Shown here: one piece after another, positions 1 to 8,419 of the stretch | Layout of the letters: every line of letters starts with the position of its first letter | Numbering within the stretch: position 1 is the first letter of the stretch | IMG/VR virus record: IMGVR_UViG_3300008259_000310 | Location: 1 to 24,392 of that record | DNA: 24,392 nt | Source of the DNA: a virus | Reading direction: 5' to 3' (one strand) | The notes under the pieces: generated by a model | Seen by the model: the letters and a program-made list of their open reading frames with translations, nothing else | Database searches by the model: none | Told to the model about the DNA's origin: nothing | Translations under genes and position numbers: made by a program

Positions 1-2
1 GT

Positions 3-725
3 AGTATAGTCACGGTAGCACCTACACACGAACCTTTTGACAGAGGTGAAACTGTAGCATTCTTCAATCCAGAAAATTCCAGCTCAGGTATCACTCCTCA
101 AGCTACTTATACAGGCGCAGTTGATGCTATCAAAAGTGTCGCTGGAACAGAAGTCAAGAATCCAGGGGGTGCAAAAGATCTACGCAATCAACCTGAACCT
201 ATTAGCACCGTAGGAAATCTAAACAAAGATCAGATGACAGCTTATCTGGCACAGATTGGCAAAAGTGAAAGTGGTGGTAATTATGCCGCGGTCAATAGTC
301 TTGGTTATGTGGGCAAGTATCAATTTGGCTATCAGGCCCTGATAGATGGTGGTTATGTAAAATCATCAGTGACCAGCCTAGCACAGCTGGACAATCCTAA
401 TTCATGGACAGGCAAAGATGGTATCACTGACAAGAGTGCGTGGCTCAGCAATGGTAGCGTACAAGAAAGCGCCATGGTTGAGTATACACAACGCAACTAC
501 ACTGCCATGGTTAGAAATGGTGCGATAACCGCAGATATGCCGCCAGAAGAAGTTGGTGGTATGCTGGCTACAAGTCATCTGCTAGGAGCCGGTGGTGCTA
601 AGAATTGGAGGAGCGGCAAAGGTGGCGCAGACGCATTTGGCACTACGGGTAGTAGTTATTTCCAAAAAGGCAAGTTTGCGGTAGCAGTATTAGCACCGCA
701 GGTATCGGCAGTTAAGGCAGGATAA
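3..725 (+). CDS. Baseplate hub / tail-associated peptidoglycan hydrolase, C-terminal part (5' truncated by window edge)
   Basis: The reading frame is open from the first bases of the window, so the gene begins upstream and the ATG at 234 is internal. The first ~75 visible residues (VTVAPTHEPFDRGETVAFF onward) look like a linker or the end of a hub domain. From about position 234 the protein resembles a lysozyme/lytic transglycosylase-type domain: SESGGNY, then GYVGKYQFG. The Glu encoded at 267-269 is the candidate catalytic acid, because a Glu followed by SGG and a downstream GKYQFG-like motif is usual in such muramidase folds. Its place directly before gp25 and gp6 fits a gp5-like hub protein that locally opens the cell wall during injection. 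Its stop codon is shared with a late promoter for the next gene. A free-standing endolysin is less likely because the frame continues upstream. The enzyme class is inferred from motifs only. Confidence 0.62.
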   Translation, partial: SIVTVAPTHEPFDRGETVAFFNPENSSSGITPQATYTGAVDAIKSVAGTEVKNPGGAKDLRNQPEPISTVGNLNKDQMTAYLAQIGKSESGGNYAAVNSLGYVGKYQFGYQALIDGGYVKSSVTSLAQLDNPNSWTGKDGITDKSAWLSNGSVQESAMVEYTQRNYTAMVRNGAITADMPPEEVGGMLATSHLLGAGGAKNWRSGKGGADAFGTTGSSYFQKGKFAVAVLAPQVSAVKAG

Positions 726-728
726 ATA
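721..728 (+). promoter_or_regulatory. T4-type late promoter box GATAAATA before gp25
   Basis: The octamer GATAAATA differs in one base from the T4 late -10 consensus TATAAATA. It overlaps the TAA stop of the hub gene and lies exactly 5 nt before the ATG at 734. No Shine-Dalgarno sequence fits between, so the transcript should begin at or next to the start codon. The same box occurs before five other genes here. Confidence 0.72.
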
Positions 729-733
729 TCTAT

Positions 734-1111
734 ATGGCTATCATGTACAGAGGATTTTCTACTATAGGGCGCACACGCAAGTATCGCCTTACGGATTTTG
801 AACTAGTTAAGCAGGACTTGATCAATCATTTCTACATCCGCAAGGGTGAAAAGCTGATGAATCCTAATTTTGGTACTATTATCTGGAACGTAGTACATGA
901 ACCCCTAACAGAAGACCTAAAAAGCGTGATAATCTCAGATATCAAAGCCATAGCCGAATATGATCCTAGGATCAGCATAGACAATGTGGTGATCACTGAA
1001 TATGATCAAGGCATACAAGTAGAGCTACAATTACGCTATGTCCTAACAAATCAGACTAATTTACTAAATCTACAGTTTGATAATCAAAACAACACACTTA
1101 CCGCAGTTTAA
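734..1111 (+). CDS. 25: Baseplate wedge protein gp25 (GPW/gp25 family)
   Basis: This 125-residue protein has the length and layout of T4 gp25 (about 130 residues), the small wedge component that binds gp6 in the baseplate and is related to TssE of type VI secretion. Visible features are an N-terminal YRGFST, the motif YIRKGEKLMNPNFGT, and AEYDPRI near residues 75-80. The last occupies the place of the family EPR motif, here read as DPR. The C-terminal strand VELQLRYVLTNQ is also typical. The ATG at 734 is 5 nt after a late promoter box. A second in-frame ATG at 743 gives MYRGFST and could be the true start if transcription begins slightly downstream. The gene is followed by 52 nt holding another late promoter, then gp6, the usual partner. 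Confidence 0.9.
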   Translation: MAIMYRGFSTIGRTRKYRLTDFELVKQDLINHFYIRKGEKLMNPNFGTIIWNVVHEPLTEDLKSVIISDIKAIAEYDPRISIDNVVITEYDQGIQVELQLRYVLTNQTNLLNLQFDNQNNTLTAV

Positions 1112-1134
1112 TTAACTACCCAGTTTATTTTCCT

Positions 1135-1142
1135 GATAAATA
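1135..1142 (+). promoter_or_regulatory. T4-type late promoter box GATAAATA before gp6
   Basis: GATAAATA lies in the short gap between gp25 and gp6, 21 nt before the ATG at 1164. An AGGA at 1152-1155 is spaced 8 nt from the ATG, so this unit should have a short leader with a ribosome binding site, unlike the unit for gp25. Confidence 0.72.
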
Positions 1143-1163
1143 CATTATATTAGGAAACTATCA

Positions 1164-4100
1164 ATGGCTATTACCACAAGACAAAGCAGTTTACTAGTCG
1201 CAGAAGATTGGACTAAACTATATCAAACTTTCCGTAATGCGGATTTTCAAAGCTATGACTATGAAACCCTCCGCAAGAGCATGGTTGACTATCTCCGTGT
1301 GTATTATCCAGAAGATTTCAATGACTTCATCGAATCTAGTGAATTTATCGCTCTTATAGATCTTATAGCGTTCCTAGGACAAAGCCTTGCTTTCCGTGGC
1401 GATCTAAATGCCCGTGAAAATTTTATTGACACAGCGCAACGACGTGACAGCGTACTAAAACTAGCACGTTTAATCAGCTATAATCCTAAACGTAATATTC
1501 CTGCAAGTGGCTTATTAAAAGTTGATTCAGTCAGCACCACTGAAAATGTTTTTGATAGCAACGGATTAAATCTATCAGGATTAGTGATCAACTGGGCAGA
1601 TTCAGCGAACGACAACTGGACAGAACAATTTATCGCAGTGGTTAACGCTAGCCTTAACAGCAATCAGGCAGTAGGTAAACCCAGTAATAGCAAATTACTT
1701 AACGGTGTGACCACTGAAGAATATCAGATCAATCTAGTACCAAATCTTACAGCCACCTATCAGTTCAGTGCTGCAGTTGAAGGAAGCCAGATAGCGTTTG
1801 AAATAGTCAGCCCAACATCAACTGGTCAAAACTACTTGTATGAAGTAGCACCTAAACCTAACAGCAGTTTTAATCTATTGTATAGAAATGATAATCTAGG
1901 CAATGGCAGCAATAATACTGGATATTTCTTACACTTCAAACAAGGCGTACTACAGAGCATAGATGTCAACTTCCAAGAAAGCCTACCTAATCGCGTGTAC
2001 AGTTTGAATGTTAACAACATCAACAACACAGACGTGTGGGTATATAGCCTAGATAAAAATGGTAATTTAAGCACACAGTGGACGCCAGTCCCTAGTGTTG
2101 GTGCTACTAACGTTATCTACAACAAATCCACTAACAAGAATATCTATCAAGTGAATACTCGCGCAGGTGATCAGATTGATTTAATTTTTGGTGATGGCAG
2201 TTTTGCAAATATTCCACAAGGTCGTTTTAGGATCTACTATAGAGTCAGCAATGGTCTCAGCTACAAGATATCACCAGATGAACTCAGAGGCATAGTTATT
2301 CCTATAAACTATGTTAGCCGTACTGGCCGCACTGAAACTATTAATATACGTGCTAGCCTACGTTACACAGTTACTAATGCTACTACACGTGAAACAGTTG
2401 ATGATGTCCGTCAGAAAGCCCCTCAACAATACTATACACAGGATCGTATGGTCACAGGTGAAGACTATAACATCTTACCATACACACTATTCAATAATGT
2501 CTTAAAAGTTAAAGCAGTAAATCGTACCAGCAGTGGTGTAAGCCGTTATCTTGATGTGATCGATACCACAGGTAAGTATTCATCTACTAACATATTCTGC
2601 CAAGACGGTATGCTGTATCGTGATGATCCTATTCAATCATTTAATTTTAGTTTTAATACTACCAATGACATCTTCAGAGTGATCAATAATCAGGTCAAAT
2701 CACTCACATCAACTAAAGAGATGTTACAGTTTTTCTACAGCACTTATAATGCTATTAATGCAACTAACACCTACTGGAATAAATCATTAGATGACGCAGG
2801 TATCACAGGATATTTCTATGACAGCACAGATAATATTCTGCAGGTAGGTGATTTTGTAGCAGACAGCAAGAGATATATCAAACAAGGTAGTATAATTAAA
2901 TTTTCAGCTGGTACAGGAAATTATTTTGATGCACGTAACACCATACAGCCAGGAGTTCCATCTAACAGCGGAGACAAATATTTTATCTATGCGCAGGTAA
3001 TACAGGTTTTAGCAGATGGAACTAACGGTGGACAAGGTAATCTAGACAACGGCAGTGGACCTATAACTCTTAATCAAGTGGTACCTACTGGTGCAGAAGC
3101 TGTTAGAATATTCCCAGTATTTAATAATAATTTTACCGATGCACTTACAACCAACATAGTAGATTTCATCAGAGCCTTTAAAGATTTTGGTCTACGCTAT
3201 GACGTTAATAACAGTGAGTGGGTCATCATCCAACCTGAAGATCTAGATACGGGTGATTTCAGTTTAGCGTATACTGGTAATACCAGTGCAGCTGGTCTTG
3301 ATTCAAGTTGGCTTATCCGATTTCAAGCAGTGGGGCAGACCTATACAGTTTACTATCGTGGACTAGAATATGTGTTCGAAAGCGTTCTAGAAACTAATTT
3401 TTATTTCGATGATCGTGTTAAAATCTTTGATCCTAAGACTGGATTTACGATCAAAGATCAGATCAAAGTCTTAAAAGTAAATACCAATCCAGATGACACT
3501 AATTCATTGGCATTAGATTATGTTTGGCACATCTACGATAATATCGTAGAGGTAGATGGTTATGCTAACGCTAACAAAATTCTAGTAACGTTCCCTGACA
3601 GCAACGATGACGGTATTCCAGATAATCCAGAACTTTTTGAGTTACTAGTAAGTCCTGATACTAATTCAAATGCAAAATATGTCTACTTCCAAAATACTTT
3701 TGGATATGATAATTTTGTCATACAGACACCAGTAAGCAACAGCTTAGTAGTCAGCATCTATGAAACACTTACCGCCGCACAGATTGCCGCTACACTCTAT
3801 CAAGATGGACAATTATTCTATATACCACCAACTGATACATTCTATCAGTTATCTATCGCAAATGACTCAGTCTACACACTCGATGAGGTGACAGGATATA
3901 CTGCTAAGGTAGGTCGTCAAGATCTATACTTCCAATATAGACATAGCAGTCCGAACAATCGTCGTATCGATCCAAGTCCTAACAATATCGTGGATTTATA
4001 TATCCTAACCAAAGCTTACGCAACAGATTATCTAGCATGGATACAAGATACTACAAATACTGTAGAAGAACCCATTGCCCCTACTCCAGAGACACTTGGC

Positions 4101-4547
4101 ACAGACTACAGTGATCTAGAAAAATACAAGAGTATCAGTGACACTATAATTTATAATCCAGCAAAATTTAAACCTATCTTTGGTGATAAAGCAGAAGCAG
4201 CATTAAGAGCCACATTTAAGGTAGTTAAAAATGCCAGCGTAGTAGTCAGTGATAATGATGTTAAGACCAGTGTAATTGCAGCGATTAATACGTATTTTGA
4301 TATCGCTAATTGGGACTTTGGTGAAACATTTTATTTCAGTGAATTGTCAGCATATCTGCACAGTGTACTAGCACCAAACATAGCATCTGTTACTATAGTA
4401 CCAACTAGTACCAGTGAGACATTTGGTAGTCTGTTACAGATCAATGCAGAGTATAATGAAATCATTGTAAGTGCCGCTACAGTAGATAATGTGCAGATAA
4501 TCACTGCTATAACTGCCGCACAGTTGAATCAACCAGTAGTTGCATAA
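1164..4547 (+). CDS. 6: Baseplate wedge protein gp6-like, enlarged form
   Basis: The 1127-residue protein carries hallmarks of T4-like gp6, which forms the continuous wedge ring of the baseplate and pairs with gp25. The N-terminal ~110 residues (DYETLRKSMVDYLRVYYPEDF, FIALIDLIAFLGQSLAFRGDLNARENF, RLISYNPKRN) form the conserved helical start. The middle has the baseplate-J-like stretch around GDQIDLIFGDGSFANIPQGRFRIYYR, and the C-terminus (WDFGETFYFSELSAYLHSVL, then FGSLLQINAEYNEI) closes the family domain. T4 gp6 is 660 residues, so several hundred residues are extra. They lie mostly between about residues 450 and 950 and are beta-rich and Asn/Asp-rich. The ATG at 1164 has an AGGA ribosome binding site 8 nt upstream and a late promoter at 1135. 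The frame is intact, and the giant gene follows after 27 nt, probably on the same transcript since no late box precedes it. Confidence 0.86.
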   Translation: MAITTRQSSLLVAEDWTKLYQTFRNADFQSYDYETLRKSMVDYLRVYYPEDFNDFIESSEFIALIDLIAFLGQSLAFRGDLNARENFIDTAQRRDSVLKLARLISYNPKRNIPASGLLKVDSVSTTENVFDSNGLNLSGLVINWADSANDNWTEQFIAVVNASLNSNQAVGKPSNSKLLNGVTTEEYQINLVPNLTATYQFSAAVEGSQIAFEIVSPTSTGQNYLYEVAPKPNSSFNLLYRNDNLGNGSNNTGYFLHFKQGVLQSIDVNFQESLPNRVYSLNVNNINNTDVWVYSLDKNGNLSTQWTPVPSVGATNVIYNKSTNKNIYQVNTRAGDQIDLIFGDGSFANIPQGRFRIYYRVSNGLSYKISPDELRGIVIPINYVSRTGRTETINIRASLRYTVTNATTRETVDDVRQKAPQQYYTQDRMVTGEDYNILPYTLFNNVLKVKAVNRTSSGVSRYLDVIDTTGKYSSTNIFCQDGMLYRDDPIQSFNFSFNTTNDIFRVINNQVKSLTSTKEMLQFFYSTYNAINATNTYWNKSLDDAGITGYFYDSTDNILQVGDFVADSKRYIKQGSIIKFSAGTGNYFDARNTIQPGVPSNSGDKYFIYAQVIQVLADGTNGGQGNLDNGSGPITLNQVVPTGAEAVRIFPVFNNNFTDALTTNIVDFIRAFKDFGLRYDVNNSEWVIIQPEDLDTGDFSLAYTGNTSAAGLDSSWLIRFQAVGQTYTVYYRGLEYVFESVLETNFYFDDRVKIFDPKTGFTIKDQIKVLKVNTNPDDTNSLALDYVWHIYDNIVEVDGYANANKILVTFPDSNDDGIPDNPELFELLVSPDTNSNAKYVYFQNTFGYDNFVIQTPVSNSLVVSIYETLTAAQIAATLYQDGQLFYIPPTDTFYQLSIANDSVYTLDEVTGYTAKVGRQDLYFQYRHSSPNNRRIDPSPNNIVDLYILTKAYATDYLAWIQDTTNTVEEPIAPTPETLGTDYSDLEKYKSISDTIIYNPAKFKPIFGDKAEAALRATFKVVKNASVVVSDNDVKTSVIAAINTYFDIANWDFGETFYFSELSAYLHSVLAPNIASVTIVPTSTSETFGSLLQINAEYNEIIVSAATVDNVQIITAITAAQLNQPVVA

Positions 4548-4574
4548 TATTAGGATCAAACAAAAGAGAACATA

Positions 4575-5183
4575 ATGGCCGCAAGAAAAAGTATAAATTT
4601 ACTTCCTGGTGTATTTAGGACTGATGTCAATGACAAGTTCCTTACTGCTACCCTAGATCAACTAATTTCTGAACCTGAACTTAAAAATCTTTATGGGTAT
4701 ATCGGACGCAAGTTTGCTCCTACATACGTAGATGGTGACAGCTATATCACTGAAGGATCAGCTGATAGGCAAAATTATCAACTCGAACCGGCAACAGTAA
4801 TTACTGACACAGATAACAATACAACTTTCTTTGCCAGCTACATACATTTTCTTGACAAGATCAAATACTACGGTGGTCTTACAGATGATCACAGTAGATT
4901 ATTTGCAGGTGAATATTATTCTTATGATCCGAAGATCAGTTATGATAAGTTCGTAAATTTTGGCCAATACTATTGGCTACCAAATGGTCCAGCCGCAGTA
5001 CGGGTCAATACCAGCGGTGTAGAACTGGTCAAGACATTCCTGGTCACACGTAACGATAATCAAAACGTCTATGACTGTAAATCAATCGGCAGGGTTCTGG
5101 ATACAGTCAGAACTAGGTATAGACGGCCGATTAAACGCTGTTCCGACTATCAGCAGTCGCGATGTGTTGGGAGTAGAAAATAA
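4575..5183 (+). CDS. Giant structural protein, N-terminal fragment
   Basis: The frame gives 202 residues. The start MAARKSINLLPGVFRTDVN followed by KFLTATLDQLISEP and LYGYIGRKFAPTY is a conserved N-terminus of large structural proteins in T4-like marine phages, so the ATG at 4575 is trusted. Only a weak ribosome binding site (AGAGAA at 4565-4570) is seen, and no late box precedes it, which suggests co-transcription with gp6. Good family-like protein continues through YWLPNGPAAVRVNTSGVE and TFLVTRNDNQNVY, to about position 5072. Beyond that the frame turns into a Cys/Arg-rich tail (DCKSIGRVLDTVRTRYRRP) that looks like out-of-frame reading, while the real protein resumes in the next frame at 5071. 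This fragment would end mid-domain if translated as is. Confidence 0.75.
   Translation: MAARKSINLLPGVFRTDVNDKFLTATLDQLISEPELKNLYGYIGRKFAPTYVDGDSYITEGSADRQNYQLEPATVITDTDNNTTFFASYIHFLDKIKYYGGLTDDHSRLFAGEYYSYDPKISYDKFVNFGQYYWLPNGPAAVRVNTSGVELVKTFLVTRNDNQNVYDCKSIGRVLDTVRTRYRRPIKRCSDYQQSRCVGSRK
5023..5183 (+). other. Frameshift junction 1 in giant gene
   Basis: The upstream frame stops at 5183, and the downstream frame is open from 5023 (its previous stop is 5020-5022). Protein quality switches near 5066-5078, from NDNQNVY in the first frame to TVNQSAGFWIQ in the second, a +1 change. Related proteins, as I recall them, have about 20 more residues between these two motifs, so a deletion with net frame change is possible. 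No slippery site or stop codon at the switch suggests programmed frameshifting. Confidence 0.65.
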
Positions 5184-8100
5184 TGGTGCCTCATCCGGAA
5201 ATGTAGTATTCCGTGTACCACAGAAAAATGCGCAGGATCGTTTCCTTGCTATGGAGTTAGTGGCCACAGTTGATTTTGCAGTGCCATTAGCATATTCTAA
5301 ACTACAAAATAGATTGCTAAGTGATTTCGTCACTGACTATCCGCAATATGCAGGACTCACTGGTAGTCTAGACGGTAAAACTTTAATATTTGTTGATCAA
5401 CAGAATTTAACGAACTTCGGTGAAGAAGCATGGACTGTAGCTGGTGAAACTGACAGTATATCAATAGCCTATGATAGAGGTGATGTTGTAGCTACAGCAG
5501 ATCGTTATGGTATTTGGAAAATACAACTCATACCATCAGGCGATGATTATCTGGTTAACTGCTATCCATTTGCCTCTGTAGCTATAGATCAAAAGGTCTA
5601 TGTTAAATATGGATTGGTAAATGCCAATCAAGAGTTCTATAGAGACTTTACAGGTTTCTTTGAGCGTATGCCTTTGATTACCAGCACAGCAGATACGCTT
5701 TACATACAAGACGGTGATCGTAGCGACATCTATACAAAAATTAAGATCGTAGATTTCAATGATTTCACCATCGATGTTGATCAGGACATACTAGGTCAGG
5801 AGAATTATACAAGCCCTAATGGCGTAGAATTTACCAGTGGATTAAAAATACAGTTTGATACAGACGTAACTCCTGCGAGTTATCAAAATAATATCTATTA
5901 TGTTGAAAATGTAGGTGACAGTATCAGATTAGTTGATATTAGGCTATTAATTACACCAGAAGCATTCAATGACGAAATCGCTACTAATTATCCAATACAA
6001 CAGATAGTATTAGACTCTGTCACAACTGCAATAATACCCGGCGGCACGATAATAACCGTTGGTGGGATCGCTATCGAAACTAACACAGAGATAGCTGTTG
6101 GTTCTATAAAAATTACCACATTAGATTCTGTTGCGAATATCACTAAAGGTATGGCAGTTTCAGGAACAGGCATAGCCGCAGGCACTACGGTATATGATGC
6201 ATTTGCTGAAACAGTATTTCCTGACTATATCACCATCAAGCGAGATGCACTAGATTTGAATTCATGGGCCAGACATAATCGTTGGTTCCATGTTGACGTG
6301 ATCAGAGCCACAGCAGAATATAATGATGATGTTCTTATACTAGATCAAGGACTGCGTGCCCAAAGACCAATCGTGCAATTTGAAAGTGATCTACAATTAT
6401 TCAATCATGGACGTATTGGTAAGAAATTTATTGACATACTAGATACCAACATTACAGATGCTTTCAATCAACTTGAAGGTCAATTGGTAGATGATGGCGG
6501 AGCGATTACCTATAATACCGCGGTATTCCCTGCACAGGTTTTCTACGATGGAGTATTAGTCGGCACGACAGATACAGTTAGCTTTATAGGTGACGGTGCA
6601 TTCGGAGTGACACTATTTGATGGTATGCGTGTGCTGTTTGCCGCAGACAATGATCCATTGGTAAGAGATAAGATTTATGTAGTTAATCTTGTTCAGTTTG
6701 AGGTTGACGCTCTTGGTAGACCTACAGGTGCTAAACACATCAAACTAACAATAGCGGATGATGGTGATGCAGAAGAGTGGGATTCTGTAGTAGTTAAATT
6801 AGGAAGATACAAAGGCAGTGCTTGGTGGTACGATGGTTCACAATGGTTAGAAAGCCAACAGAAAACCAGCTTACAGCAGGATCCATTATTTGATGTTTAT
6901 GATAATGATGGTAGGAGTCTATCAGATACAGACTATTATCCACGCAGTACATTTGCGGGAACTAGAGTATTTGGCTATCAACGCAACACAAATGGTAGCG
7001 ATGATCCAGTTTTAAATTTTGCCTTGAGCTATAGAAGTTTCCAAAGCCAAGGTGACATATTGTTCTCAAACTATTTTAATACTGATACATTTGAATATGT
7101 TGTTGGGCAGACGACCTTTACTAAAAATATCAGCATAGGATTCTTGCAATCTATTGTCAATAGAACAATAATTAGTCCAAAAAATACTTGGCGCACTGTA
7201 GTAGAATCTAGCAGACAATATCAGATATTGAGTTTTGTTTATGACGGAACGAATAGTCCGTTTAAATTAGACATAACTCCAACAGCTCAAAATGTACACG
7301 GAACTACTAATACTATACCGTATGTGAAAGTCTACAAAAACAAAATTTATCTCACACAAGATCAGTGGACTATAAGCACAGATAATAAAATAACATTAGT
7401 CACTGAACCAGTCGAAGGTGACTTAATTGACGTAGAAGTCTATAGCTCAGAAGTAAGCCAACTTGGTTATTATCAAGTGCCATTAAACCTTGATCTCAAC
7501 GCACAGAACATTGATGTCACTGATCTTACTCTAGGACAGATAAGAAACCATTTGGTTGAATTAAGTAGGAATAGTACGAATCTAGACGGTGATGTTTTAG
7601 GTCCTTGCAATCTACGAGATATCGAAATAAAAGCACAAGGGGGTACTATCTTACAACATAGCGCACCACTACCTTATGCGGAATTATTTTTGCTAGATCC
7701 TCAAGCTAATTTTATAGACGCAGTCAAGTTAGCCCAACGCGAATACATTAAATTTAAAAACAAATTCCTAGAACTTAGTGCCAGCTTGTCAGGTATTGAC
7801 CCTGATGATCCTGTAGCCAGTGTAGATCTCATACTAGCACAGATAAATCTTAATAAGACTCCTAGCTCTCCATGGTTCTATAGTGATATGGTACCATATG
7901 GAACACTTAAAAATACCATAACCTATACTGTATTTGATCCATTGGTAATGAGTTATGAAATAACTTCAGTATTTTCATCTGTAACGTTAAGCAATCGGGC
8001 AGTATTAGTCTATTTGAATGACCAACAATTAATTTTAGGAATTGACTATACTTTTGACACAGACAGGCCTGCTATTACATTTAACGATCTTTCAATCGCT

Positions 8101-8403
8101 CTTGAGATAGATGATGTTATTACCATCGTTGAATACAGCAATACCGACGGTAGCTTCGTGCCTGAAACACCAAGTAAACTCGGAACATATCCTAAATTTA
8201 AACCAGAATTAGTCAGTGACGACACGTATAGAACAACAATCAATGTAGTGCGTGGTCACGACGGTAGTATTACGCCAGCGTTCAATGACTACAGAGATAA
8301 TTTCTTATTAGAACTAGAAAAACGTATCTATAATAATATCAAGTTACCAAATACTGGATCCTATAGAAATATTTACTGTCTATTATTCAAGATTTGTAGA
8401 TAG
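5071..8403 (+). CDS. Giant structural protein, second fragment (frame-shifted continuation)
   Basis: The 1110 residues continue the protein begun at 4575. The ATG at 5071 is inside a conserved motif (VNQSAGFWIQSE, as in phage YTFxVNQxGxxFWIQ modules) and has no ribosome binding site, so it is probably not a start. Recognisable blocks are PDYITIKRDALDLNSWARHN with NRWFHVDVI, GSAWWYDGSQWLESQQK with DPLFDVYDNDG, and DTFEYV. Carboxy-terminal modules of the type 'name a value, give its position, tail off in a beta hairpin' include YKNKIYLTQDQWTIS and LNDQQLILGIDYTF. Near the end PSKLGTYPKFKPELV, VRGHDGS and LLELEKRIYNNIK are typical of this giant family. After NNIKLPN the frame deteriorates and stops at 8403, while the continuation FTVYYSRFVDRIDGEYMPGSW is in the next frame. 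A segment near residues 300-380 (TKGMAVSGTGIAAGTTV) may be an inserted Gly-rich module. Confidence 0.72.
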   Translation: MTVNQSAGFWIQSELGIDGRLNAVPTISSRDVLGVENNGASSGNVVFRVPQKNAQDRFLAMELVATVDFAVPLAYSKLQNRLLSDFVTDYPQYAGLTGSLDGKTLIFVDQQNLTNFGEEAWTVAGETDSISIAYDRGDVVATADRYGIWKIQLIPSGDDYLVNCYPFASVAIDQKVYVKYGLVNANQEFYRDFTGFFERMPLITSTADTLYIQDGDRSDIYTKIKIVDFNDFTIDVDQDILGQENYTSPNGVEFTSGLKIQFDTDVTPASYQNNIYYVENVGDSIRLVDIRLLITPEAFNDEIATNYPIQQIVLDSVTTAIIPGGTIITVGGIAIETNTEIAVGSIKITTLDSVANITKGMAVSGTGIAAGTTVYDAFAETVFPDYITIKRDALDLNSWARHNRWFHVDVIRATAEYNDDVLILDQGLRAQRPIVQFESDLQLFNHGRIGKKFIDILDTNITDAFNQLEGQLVDDGGAITYNTAVFPAQVFYDGVLVGTTDTVSFIGDGAFGVTLFDGMRVLFAADNDPLVRDKIYVVNLVQFEVDALGRPTGAKHIKLTIADDGDAEEWDSVVVKLGRYKGSAWWYDGSQWLESQQKTSLQQDPLFDVYDNDGRSLSDTDYYPRSTFAGTRVFGYQRNTNGSDDPVLNFALSYRSFQSQGDILFSNYFNTDTFEYVVGQTTFTKNISIGFLQSIVNRTIISPKNTWRTVVESSRQYQILSFVYDGTNSPFKLDITPTAQNVHGTTNTIPYVKVYKNKIYLTQDQWTISTDNKITLVTEPVEGDLIDVEVYSSEVSQLGYYQVPLNLDLNAQNIDVTDLTLGQIRNHLVELSRNSTNLDGDVLGPCNLRDIEIKAQGGTILQHSAPLPYAELFLLDPQANFIDAVKLAQREYIKFKNKFLELSASLSGIDPDDPVASVDLILAQINLNKTPSSPWFYSDMVPYGTLKNTITYTVFDPLVMSYEITSVFSSVTLSNRAVLVYLNDQQLILGIDYTFDTDRPAITFNDLSIALEIDDVITIVEYSNTDGSFVPETPSKLGTYPKFKPELVSDDTYRTTINVVRGHDGSITPAFNDYRDNFLLELEKRIYNNIKLPNTGSYRNIYCLLFKICR
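8318..8403 (+). other. Frameshift junction 2 in giant gene
   Basis: Frame 1 stops at 8401-8403. Frame 2 is open from 8318, just after a TAG at 8315-8317, and already encodes IEIFTVYYSRFVDRIDGEY before the ATG at 8420. So the protein passes from frame 1 to frame 2 somewhere between about 8340 and 8375. From memory of relatives, roughly 50-100 residues normally lie between the RIYNNIK block and the FVDRxxGEYxPGSWR block. A deletion together with a frame change is therefore likely. Confidence 0.7.
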
Positions 8404-8419
8404 GATAGATGGCGAATAC

